The position numbers were made by a program, and so were the translations under genes. This document shows, piece after piece, positions 1-5,036 of a stretch of 7,389 nt of DNA. Numbering within the stretch: position 1 is the first letter of the stretch; each line of letters begins with the position of its first letter. Below the pieces are notes generated by a model. That model saw only the letters and a program-made list of their open reading frames with translations, was not told the DNA's origin and made no database searches. Origin of the DNA: a bacterium (lineage in GTDB: Bacteria; Chloroflexota; Dehalococcoidia; Tepidiformales; Tepidiformaceae); contig CAMAUF010000097.1 of assembly GCA_945861295.1 (NCBI GenBank), positions 1-7,389 of the forward strand. Reading direction: 5' to 3'.

Positions 1-330
1 AAGAACGAACGCGTCGTTAGCAAGGACAACACCGTCCGGGTCGATGGGGTCTTGGTCCAGATCCTGCCTGGGCCGAACCGTCTCGGATACACCCGAGCGA
101 CGGTCACGGTCCACGAGTCGCTGGGCCATCGCTACTCGGTCTACCTGGATGGGCGCTTTCTGGCCAGCAAGATAGTGCTGCCGAGCCAGCTACTGACCCC
201 CAAAGCGCGCCCCCGCGTCCTGCCCAAGCCTGTGGTCGCGCCTGCCCAATTGGCCCCTCCGGTGGCTATCCCCGATGCTAACCACCCGTGGCGCCGGTAC
301 CCCGATCGGACAAAGTCATCCGGCAGTTAG
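1..330 (+). CDS. Transposase, C-terminal fragment (ISNCY/IS1202-like), cut by window edge
   Basis: The frame is open from base 1 to the TAG at 328-330, giving 109 residues of the C-terminal end of a longer protein. The catalytic DDE core lies outside the window. The visible part begins with a KDNTVRVDG-like segment, then a VQILPGPNR...GYTRATVTVHE stretch, then YSVYLDGRFLA, and after a proline-rich linker ends with HPWRRYP. This order matches what I recall for the C-terminal beta-barrel-like tail of ISNCY/IS1202-group integrase-fold transposases, including the HPWRR end. The TTG at 52 is an internal codon, because the coding sense clearly continues upstream of it. Terminal-type repeats overlap the last codons, as expected for the 3' end of an IS transposase gene. 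The family call is from memory of conserved blocks; an IS481-like or other integrase-fold transposase is the alternative. Whether the element is intact cannot be seen here. Confidence 0.72.
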   Translation, partial: KNERVVSKDNTVRVDGVLVQILPGPNRLGYTRATVTVHESLGHRYSVYLDGRFLASKIVLPSQLLTPKARPRVLPKPVVAPAQLAPPVAIPDANHPWRRYPDRTKSSGS

Positions 331-351
331 GCGGACGGAATCATCCGGCAG
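307..351 (+). repeat. Two imperfect tandem repeats, probable IS right-end repeats
   Basis: CGGACAAAGTCATCCGGCAG at 307-326 and CGGACGGAATCATCCGGCAG at 332-351 match at 17 of 20 positions and are offset by 25 bp. The first copy encodes the final residues of the transposase; the second follows its stop. A weaker related stretch (CGACAGG...ATCATCT) begins at 352. Multiple direct repeats beginning with GACA/GACG and a TCAT core at the end of the transposase gene suit transposase binding sites within an IS end. The other IS end lies outside the window, so pairing of the ends cannot be tested. Confidence 0.6.
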
Positions 352-508
352 CGACAGGTTCGATCATCTCGTTGTGCCACTCGCTTGAACCATGGCAGAC
401 GATGGGATGCGCGAGGGCTGTGGCTGATGCTTTTGCATTACGCCTCTGGGCAGGCCGACACGCCCGTCACTGGCAGGAACGCCCTCAGAGCCGCGACGGA
501 CACGGAGC

Positions 509-558
509 GGAGGGATGTCCCGCGCCGTACCAGCGTTGTCCGGAGCCGGCATCCCTCC
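509..558. repeat. Inverted repeat, 9-bp arms
   Basis: GGAGGGATG at 509-517 is exactly complementary in reverse to CATCCCTCC at 550-558, with 32 bases between. The loop is large and no T-run follows, so this is a poor terminator. It could be an end of a small degenerate element or a protein site. No flanking direct repeat was found. Confidence 0.4.
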
Positions 559-574
559 CGTCGTTGTCACTCCG

Positions 575-613
575 GGCTCTGACCGCTTCGCGCGCGACCG
601 CTGCCTCAGAGCC
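575..613. repeat. Inverted repeat, 8-bp arms
   Basis: GGCTCTGA at 575-582 pairs with TCAGAGCC at 606-613. A further copy of the right arm's core (CTCAGAGCCG) lies at 484-493, so the same word occurs three times within 130 bp, twice direct and once inverted. The meaning is unknown. Confidence 0.35.
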
Positions 614-685
614 GGCGGGCCCCCAGCCTGAGCAAAACATCAGTCACACCCATGCGCGAGCGCTGACCCCAGCGCCTAGGGCCCG

Positions 686-694
686 TGCTATAAT
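686..694 (+). promoter_or_regulatory. Extended -10 promoter of the toxin-antitoxin operon, leaderless
   Basis: TGCTATAAT is a perfect extended -10 element (TG at 686-687, consensus TATAAT at 689-694). No good -35 lies 16-18 bp upstream, which an extended -10 can do without. Only six bases separate the hexamer from the ATG at 701, so transcription should start at or within a base of the A of that ATG, giving a leaderless mRNA. The GAGG at 696-699 is too close to the ATG to act as a ribosome binding site. The short palindromes AGCGCT (659-664) and CCTAGG (675-680) just upstream could be operator parts for autoregulation, but that is speculative. Confidence 0.7.
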
Positions 695-700
695 CGAGGC

Positions 701-970
701 ATGGCGGTGTACACAGTCAGGGGCGAAGTCACCCGCGACGGCCGTTTGGTCGTGGCCTTGCCGCCCGGGGTCGAGCCGGGCGAAGCGTCGGTGACCATCG
801 AGACCACAGCGGAAGCGGTCCCCACCTCGGAATACCCGCGCGGGGATGCCCGAGCCGCCCTGGCGTTGCTGCGGAAATGGGAAGCCGAAGGTTGGCGCGG
901 CACAGGACGCACGACTGAGGAAATCGACGCCGAACTCAACGAGATGCGCGACGAATGGGACAACGACTGA
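701..970 (+). CDS. VapB-type antitoxin of a PIN-toxin TA pair
   Basis: This 89-residue protein should bind and neutralise the PIN ribonuclease encoded directly downstream and probably represses its own promoter. Residues about 3-34 have the pattern of a short beta-rich module (VRGEVTRDGRLVV...LPPGVEPGEASVTIE) seen at the N-terminus of many VapB-like antitoxins of the 'DGRLVLP...GEVEVTI' type. The C-terminus is charged and helical (TTEEIDAELNEMRDEW), the part that typically wraps the toxin's active site; EEIDAxLxxxRDEW endings are common in antitoxins of PIN toxins. The ATG is fixed by the extended -10 box six bases upstream. The gene overlaps the toxin's upstream start by 16 bases. The exact antitoxin subfamily is not certain, but the toxin partner makes the role firm. 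Confidence 0.8.
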   Translation: MAVYTVRGEVTRDGRLVVALPPGVEPGEASVTIETTAEAVPTSEYPRGDARAALALLRKWEAEGWRGTGRTTEEIDAELNEMRDEWDND

Positions 971-1392
971 CAGTGCTCGCGTACCTTGATAGCTGTCTGC
1001 ACATCTATTCCGTTGAACGTGACCCGACGTGGGCGAGGACCGTCGATCGGCTGCTTGGCACGGCTGACCTAAACATCGCCACCTCGGCGCTCGTCCTCAT
1101 GGAGTGCCTGGTCAAGCCTTTTCGCATGTTCGACCGCCGTCTTGAGCAGCGATATCGAATCTTACTGGCGACCTACCACGCCTTCCCACTAACCACCGAA
1201 GTGTTCGAGCTGGCCGCGCGCCTTCGCGCGGATACACCGGGACTGAAGACACCGGACGCGATCCATCTCGCCTGCGCCATGCACTATCGATGCGACGAGT
1301 TTTGGACGAACGACGACCGCGGACTCACCGGGGCCCTCGCTGGCCGTCTGGTCGTCCGCACGCTGTCGCGGGGGGCGAACCCGGCGCCGTGA
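955..1392 (+). CDS. vapC: PIN-domain ribonuclease toxin (VapC-type)
   Basis: This is a 145-residue PIN nuclease, probably a Mg-dependent endoribonuclease that cuts specific RNAs when the antitoxin is lost. The acidic residues of the PIN site are all visible: D12 in YLDSC, E50 in LMECL, D101 in TPDAIHLA, and D120/D121 in FWTNDDR. Length and order are typical of VapC. The given start, ATG 955, overlaps the antitoxin by 16 bases and adds a short MGQRLT lead. A GTG at 973, two bases after the antitoxin stop, would put the usual hydrophobic strand and LDSC right at the N-terminus and is an equally good start (139 residues). No strong ribosome binding site precedes either, so translational coupling to the antitoxin is likely. 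Wobble positions look less GC-rich than in the helicase, fitting mobile cargo. The intact active site argues for a functional toxin. Confidence 0.88.
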   Translation: MGQRLTVLAYLDSCLHIYSVERDPTWARTVDRLLGTADLNIATSALVLMECLVKPFRMFDRRLEQRYRILLATYHAFPLTTEVFELAARLRADTPGLKTPDAIHLACAMHYRCDEFWTNDDRGLTGALAGRLVVRTLSRGANPAP

Positions 1393-1399
1393 GATCCGC

Positions 1400-1419
1400 G
1401 CCGGCTTCAGGGAACCGGC
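1400..1419. terminator. Weak hairpin between convergent vapC and helicase genes
   Basis: GCCGG at 1400-1404 pairs with CCGGC at 1415-1419 around a 10-base loop, within the 46-base gap between the two convergent stop codons. The stem is only five pairs and no T-run follows on either strand, so this is a weak candidate. It is listed because nothing better lies in the gap. Confidence 0.22.
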
Positions 1420-1438
1420 CAGAGGCAAGCGGAAAGCG

Positions 1439-3742
1439 TCAGCCCGCGCGCACGCGTTCCAGAAGGCGGGCGGCGGCGCGCTTCGCCGCGCTCCGCGACT
1501 CGACCTGTGGGCCCACGCACCCCGGACAACCCTCCTCACAGACGCAGGCGAGGCAGGCGACGTAGGTCGCTTCGATGAGCTGGTCGCGGATCAGGAAGAG
1601 CTTTTCCGCGAGCCCGACGCCGCCAGGGATGGCGTCGTACAGAAACACCGTCGGCAATTCGTTGAATGGAGCGCGGATTTGGGCCTCGCTGCCGATGTCG
1701 CGGCTATCGCAGAGACAGAAGGCGGGGGCCATAGCCCGCATCAGGTGGGCGATGCCGGCTAGGCCGGAGGCGATTTCGTCTCGCTTCATCCCCCGTGTCG
1801 CGCTCTCACTGAAGCTGAGCCAGTAGGCGCTGGTGTGCATGTTCGCTTCAGGGATGGCGATTTTGCCCCAGCCAACGTTCTCGTGGGTGTGCAGCTTGAT
1901 CTTCTTGAAGATGGTGGCGACGTAGGTGATGGCGACTTCGCCCCGCTCGTGACGGCCGAAGGAGCGCTCTTCGGTCTCGAACGCGTCGAGCACCTTCAAT
2001 TCGACCGCAAGCTGAGCGTCGGTGTAGTAATCGACCGCGACCGGCGTCACGTACGCCTTCTTATCATCCCAATCGAGGTATTCGACCTGGTATTGCTGGC
2101 CGCGATGGATGTAGATGGCGTCTTCGTGGATGAGCAAGGGCGCGCTAGGCCGGTCGCACTCGCCGATGACCTTGGGCTGCGGCCCCTGTTCGATGATGAC
2201 GAAATTGTCGGTGCTGGCGGTGCGCAGGCTGACTTGCTCGGCCGGGTACGCCTCCGACATCCAGTGATACCGAGTGCCGGAACGCTGGAGGATGCCCTCT
2301 TCGACGAGGATATCGAGCAGCTCGCCGGTGTGCGCGCCGAAGATCTCAGCTTCTTGAAAGGGCAGCTCGAAGGCGCCGCATTTGAGGTGACTGGCGAGGA
2401 TAAAGAGGTTATCGGGGTCGATCAGGCCCTTTTCCGGAGGGCGCTGAAAGAGGAACTCGGGGTTGGCGCAGAGGTACTGGTCGAGCGGGTTGGAGGTAGC
2501 GACCAGGATGGAAAGTGCCGCTTCGTTCCGCCGGCCGGCCCGTCCGAACTGCTGCCAAAGGCTAGCGAGCGAGCCCGGGTAACCGGTGACCACGCTGGCG
2601 CCCATGCCGCCGATGTCGATCCCGAGTTCGAGCGCGTTGGTGGCGACGACGCCGCGAATCGTGCCGTCGCGGAGGCCGCGCTCGACCGCGCGGCGTTCGT
2701 TGGGGAGGTAGCCGCCGCGGTAACCGGCGACGCGTTCGGGGTCGCCCGGCTTGCTCCGCAAGGCTTCGCGCAGGTAGGTCAGCAGCAGTTCGACGCGAAC
2801 GCGGCTCGGCGCGAACACGATCGTCTGGATGCCGGACCGAATCAGTTTGGCGCCGATGTCGCGCGAAACCTTGAGGCTCGATTGGCGGATGCCGAGCTCT
2901 TTGTTCAGCACGGGCGGGTTGTGGATGACGACGACGCGTTCGCCGCTCGGCGCGCCGTTGTCGTCGATCAGTTCGACGCTGTCGCCCGTTAGGGCTTCGG
3001 CCAGCTCTTGGGCGTTGGCGATCGTGGCCGAGCAGAGGATGAAGGTTGGGTCGGAGCCGTAGAACTGGCAGATGCGCCGCAGGCGCCGCAAAACGTTGGC
3101 GACATGGCTGCCGAAGACTCCCCTGTAGGTGTGTAGTTCGTCGATCACGACGTACTCAAGCGCCTCGAACAGCTTGACCCATTTGGTGTGGTGCGGGAGG
3201 ACGGCGGTGTGGAGCATGTCGGGGTTCGTTAGGACAATGTGGCCGGCCTGGCGGACGGCGCGCCGGGCGTCGCCCGGGGTGTCGCCGTCGTACGTGAAGG
3301 CCCCGATGCGGACATCAATGTCGCCGATCAGGCCGGTCAGCTCGTCAAGTTGGTCCTGGGCGAGGGCTTTCGTCGGGAAGAGGTAGATGGCGCGGGCGCT
3401 CGTGTCGGCAAGGATCGTGTTGAGCACGGGCAGGTTGTAGCAGAGCGTCTTGCCGCTCGCCGTCGGGGTGACGATAACGACATTCTTGCCGGCGAGGGTC
3501 GCCTCGATGGCGGCCGCCTGGTGCGTATACGGCCGTTCGATGCCCCGGCGCTTGAGAGCGGTGATGATTCTCGGGCTTAAGGCCTCCGGCCACTCGGCGT
3601 ATCGCGGCGGGCGCGCCTCGATCGTCCGCACGATCGTGTCGGTGTGTTTCGCCTCCAGCTCAGCGACGACGGCCGCCGCGACGATGGCGGGCGGGATCGG
3701 CCGCACGGCGGGGACGGGGTACGCGGGAGGTGGTTTCGCCAT
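1439..3742 (-). CDS. mrfA: DEAD/DEAH-family DNA repair helicase with four-cysteine C-terminal domain (MrfA/YprA-like)
   Basis: This 767-residue superfamily 2 helicase should unwind or translocate on DNA using ATP. In Bacillus subtilis, MrfA (YprA) acts in mitomycin C damage repair with the nuclease MrfB, which is not in this window. Visible in order: Walker A TPTASGKT (about 92-99), IDELH Walker B (200-204), SAT motif (238-240), TNALELGIDIGG motif V (368-379), and QQFGRAGR motif VI (397-404). A DUF1998-type C-terminus follows, with C733-x-C735-x3-C739-x2-C742, the spacing of MrfA's metal-binding cysteines; C730, C676 and C678 are additional. Length is close to MrfA (about 750). I start at ATG 3742, because the TTG at 3763 that extends the frame lies inside the -10 box of the gene's own promoter. 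A perfect LexA box sits just before the ATG. No Shine-Dalgarno is visible in the predicted leader of about 11 bases. The gene is intact. Confidence 0.9.
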   Translation of the reverse strand: MAKPPPAYPVPAVRPIPPAIVAAAVVAELEAKHTDTIVRTIEARPPRYAEWPEALSPRIITALKRRGIERPYTHQAAAIEATLAGKNVVIVTPTASGKTLCYNLPVLNTILADTSARAIYLFPTKALAQDQLDELTGLIGDIDVRIGAFTYDGDTPGDARRAVRQAGHIVLTNPDMLHTAVLPHHTKWVKLFEALEYVVIDELHTYRGVFGSHVANVLRRLRRICQFYGSDPTFILCSATIANAQELAEALTGDSVELIDDNGAPSGERVVVIHNPPVLNKELGIRQSSLKVSRDIGAKLIRSGIQTIVFAPSRVRVELLLTYLREALRSKPGDPERVAGYRGGYLPNERRAVERGLRDGTIRGVVATNALELGIDIGGMGASVVTGYPGSLASLWQQFGRAGRRNEAALSILVATSNPLDQYLCANPEFLFQRPPEKGLIDPDNLFILASHLKCGAFELPFQEAEIFGAHTGELLDILVEEGILQRSGTRYHWMSEAYPAEQVSLRTASTDNFVIIEQGPQPKVIGECDRPSAPLLIHEDAIYIHRGQQYQVEYLDWDDKKAYVTPVAVDYYTDAQLAVELKVLDAFETEERSFGRHERGEVAITYVATIFKKIKLHTHENVGWGKIAIPEANMHTSAYWLSFSESATRGMKRDEIASGLAGIAHLMRAMAPAFCLCDSRDIGSEAQIRAPFNELPTVFLYDAIPGGVGLAEKLFLIRDQLIEATYVACLACVCEEGCPGCVGPQVESRSAAKRAAARLLERVRAG

Positions 3743-3744
3743 AA

Positions 3745-3760
3745 TCGAACGTCTGTTCGA
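3745..3760 (-). promoter_or_regulatory. LexA (SOS) operator of the helicase gene
   Basis: TCGAACGTCTGTTCGA is a perfect 6+6 inverted repeat with a 4-base centre. Read on the coding (minus) strand it contains CGAACAGACGTTCG, which fits the Gram-positive LexA consensus CGAAC-RNRY-GTTCG in every position. It begins at the last base of the -10 hexamer, covers the predicted transcription start, and ends two bases before the ATG at 3742. That is ideal placement for a repressor. LexA itself is not encoded here, so regulation is inferred from the site. Confidence 0.85.
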
Positions 3761-3788
3761 CAATATGCGCGAGAGCGGCTGGGGTCAA
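3760..3788 (-). promoter_or_regulatory. Sigma-70-type promoter of the helicase gene
   Basis: On the minus strand TTGACC (3788-3783, five of six to consensus) is followed after exactly 17 bp by TATTGT (3765-3760, four of six). The predicted start of transcription is near 3753, about 11 bases before the ATG at 3742 and inside the LexA box. The promoter lies entirely in the 53-base gap after the methyltransferase stop codon, so the helicase can be transcribed independently of the upstream genes. Confidence 0.75.
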
Positions 3789-3795
3789 GGAGCCA

Positions 3796-4566
3796 CTATC
3801 CGGGCTTGCGCGCGACCAGCGCCCAGACGCGGTGCGGGACGGCCAGAGGGTCCGCGGGGAAGCGTTCCCGGAGCATGGCCGCGTGTTCGGCGTCGAAAGC
3901 GGCGACGGCTTCAGAGGCGAGCGTGGCCGCGACGCCGGCGCTCGCGCGGATGCGGCCGCGCCAGGCCTCGTGGGTGTACGGCACATCGAGGTCGAACGAG
4001 AACGTTTCGATCTCGCCAAAGCCGGCGACGGTGACCGGCACGGTGTGGCGCGGATGGATGCCGAGGCCTCCGCCGAACTTCCAGGCCGGGTTGTGCCGCT
4101 CGATCAGCCGCTCGCTCGCTTCGACGACGTTGCCGGGCAACGGCAGCCAATCGAAGTGGCAGATCACCAGCGTTCCGCCAGGCACAAGCAGCCGGAGGCA
4201 CTCGTTCGCCGCGGCGAGGCCATCGAACCAATGCCAACATTGTCCGGCGGTGACGACCTCGAAGCTGGCGGAGGGCAGGCCGGTCGCCTCTGCCCTGCCC
4301 ATGACGTACGTCACCCTAACGCCAGCGGCGGCATCAAGGGCGCGCGCCTGCGTGACGAGTTCGGGCGACGGGTCGAGGCCCGTCACGGTGCAGCCACGCA
4401 GGGCGAGGCTGCGGGCGACCGTGCCCGTCCCTGTCCCGAGGTCGAGAGCGCGCTGGCCGGGTTGGCCGATGGCAAACGCCTGGAGGCGGTCGAAGAGCCG
4501 CGGCGGGAAGCCAGCGCGATGAGTGGCGTAATCGACAGCGGTCTTTCCGAAGTCCGGCGTGGCCAC
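3796..4566 (-). CDS. Class I SAM-dependent methyltransferase (Methyltransf_11/25-like)
   Basis: A 256-residue soluble enzyme that should transfer methyl groups from S-adenosylmethionine; the substrate is not predictable. Motif I is LDLGTGTGT (about 41-49), with the acidic ribose-binding residue following in TGLDPSPEL (D65). The third-strand region is GRAEATGLPSASFEVV, followed by GQCWHWFD. The post-II/III region ends in LRLLVPGGTLVICHFDW. The GQxWHWFD and PAWKFGGG blocks recall a family of small-molecule methyltransferases often labelled UbiE- or trans-aconitate-like. I chose GTG 4566, giving MATPDFGKTAVDYATHR, a usual start for this family. The longer frame from ATG 4647 would overlap the upstream gene by 77 bases with unrelated-looking sequence. 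The start lies 4 nt after the upstream stop, so the two genes are almost surely cotranscribed and translationally coupled. No D/N-PP-Y motif is present, so this is not an amino-type DNA methylase. Confidence 0.85.
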   Translation of the reverse strand: MATPDFGKTAVDYATHRAGFPPRLFDRLQAFAIGQPGQRALDLGTGTGTVARSLALRGCTVTGLDPSPELVTQARALDAAAGVRVTYVMGRAEATGLPSASFEVVTAGQCWHWFDGLAAANECLRLLVPGGTLVICHFDWLPLPGNVVEASERLIERHNPAWKFGGGLGIHPRHTVPVTVAGFGEIETFSFDLDVPYTHEAWRGRIRASAGVAATLASEAVAAFDAEHAAMLRERFPADPLAVPHRVWALVARKPG

Positions 4567-4570
4567 GCCC

Positions 4571-4894
4571 CTAGCCCAACCGCTTGACGATGTGCGCGAG
4601 CACGCCTTCAGCCCGTTCGAGGCGGGCGAGGATGCCCCAAGGGCCATGGATGTTGAGCGTCATGTTCTCGGCCTGGCCGCGCACGCCGGGCAAGCGGCCC
4701 GGCGTGCCAGAGGCTTCGGCGTAGGCGCGCAGTTCGGCCGAATCGGGACCGAAAACGTTCGTCAGCAGTTCAACGGTCCGGGAATCCCAGATCGTGTAGT
4801 CGAAGGGGTTCGGCCCGGTGCCGCGGAGCCAGGCGATTTGCCCGGTGTGTGCTTCGAGGGCGGCCTTGCCGCGCGCTCCGTCTTTGGTTGCCAT
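4571..4894 (-). CDS. Small protein of unknown function, first gene of methyltransferase operon
   Basis: 107 residues from ATG 4894, soluble, without signal peptide or membrane segment. I do not recognise it firmly. A central block, YTIWDSRTVELLTNVFG followed by PDSAELRAY, loosely recalls a short helical module (W..KT...L...FG..S..L..F) that I remember from N-termini of assorted toxin-like or defence-associated proteins; this is weak. The frame stays open upstream to 5167, but that extension runs through the divergent promoter region and antisense of the serine hydrolase, so it is not used. ATG 4894 sits seven bases after a TACAAT box, suggesting leaderless translation; ATG 4903 overlaps that box and is unlikely. 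The gene ends four bases before the methyltransferase start, which suggests a shared process, possibly with this protein as a partner or regulator. Confidence 0.6.
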   Translation of the reverse strand: MATKDGARGKAALEAHTGQIAWLRGTGPNPFDYTIWDSRTVELLTNVFGPDSAELRAYAEASGTPGRLPGVRGQAENMTLNIHGPWGILARLERAEGVLAHIVKRLG

Positions 4895-4901
4895 GCCGGG
4901 C

Positions 4902-4907
4902 ATTGTA
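4902..4907 (-). promoter_or_regulatory. Probable -10 box of the small-protein/methyltransferase operon, leaderless
   Basis: TACAAT on the minus strand (one mismatch to TATAAT) ends seven bases before ATG 4894, so the transcript would begin at or next to the A of the start codon. The -35 region 17 bp upstream (TTCCCT) matches poorly. No Shine-Dalgarno precedes the ATG, which fits a leaderless message like that proposed for the antitoxin gene. Confidence 0.5.
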
Positions 4908-4930
4908 AGCCGCTGGGCCGATTGAGGGAA

Positions 4931-5003
4931 AAGGAGGCCGCCAAGAGGATGCGATGGGAACGACCATCGCGTCGTGGATTCAAGGAGGCCGGAGGCGTAG
5001 ATT
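4931..5003 (+). promoter_or_regulatory. Divergent regulatory region: repeats and weak promoter for the serine hydrolase
   Basis: Between the divergent starts 4894 and 5037 lies an inverted repeat, GCGATGG (4951-4957) and CCATCGC (4964-4970), seven exact pairs around six bases, extendable to nine pairs (4949-4972) with one G-T. It is flanked by two copies of AAGGAGGCCG at 4931-4940 and 4982-4991. A weak plus-strand promoter can be drawn as TGGATT (4975-4980), 17 bp, TAGATT (4998-5003). The palindrome directly upstream of that promoter suits an activator or repressor site controlling one or both directions. The symmetry is seen; the function is inferred. Confidence 0.35.
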
Positions 5004-5023
5004 GCCCGCACGGCTCGCTGGCC

Positions 5024-5030
5024 GAGGAGG
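5024..5030 (+). promoter_or_regulatory. Ribosome binding site of the serine hydrolase
   Basis: GAGGAGG six bases before ATG 5037 is a near-ideal Shine-Dalgarno and settles that start, unlike the leaderless-looking genes elsewhere in the window. Confidence 0.85.
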
Positions 5031-5036
5031 AATCGC

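Larger units (their letters stand above)
352..685. other. Stretch without a convincing gene, between IS end and TA locus
   Basis: About 330 bases with no ORF that looks like protein. The open frames here (for example 288-794 plus and 364-570 minus) give compositionally skewed Arg/Ala/Pro/Ser-rich translations without recognisable blocks, and one runs straight through the antitoxin gene. What can be seen is two inverted repeats and the short direct repeat CTCAGAGCCG at 484-493 and 605-614. The stretch probably holds the IS terminus and decayed flanking DNA. A small RNA cannot be excluded, but I see no supporting promoter or terminator pair. Confidence 0.5.

Noticed and set aside
288..794. Plus-strand open frame bridging the IS end and the antitoxin
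   Set aside because: It overlaps both the transposase end and the antitoxin in another frame; composition is Arg/Ala/Pro/Ser-rich with no family features and no ribosome binding site.
1835..2992. Long plus-strand open frame (385 codons) opposite the helicase
   Set aside because: It is antisense to conserved helicase motifs, its translation is Val/Asp/Ala-rich without recognisable blocks, and long antisense frames are expected in GC-rich genes.
1439..4566. Possible DISARM-like defence locus (helicase, DUF1998 region, methyltransferase)
   Set aside because: The cysteine cluster is fused to the helicase exactly as in MrfA, the methyltransferase lacks DNA-methylase motifs and looks like a small-molecule enzyme, and no phospholipase D-type nuclease or separate DUF1998 protein is present.
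4564..4647. ATG 4647 as methyltransferase start (27 extra residues)
   Set aside because: It would overlap the upstream small-protein gene by 77 bases, and the extra residues look like a shadow frame; GTG 4566 gives the usual N-terminus for this family.
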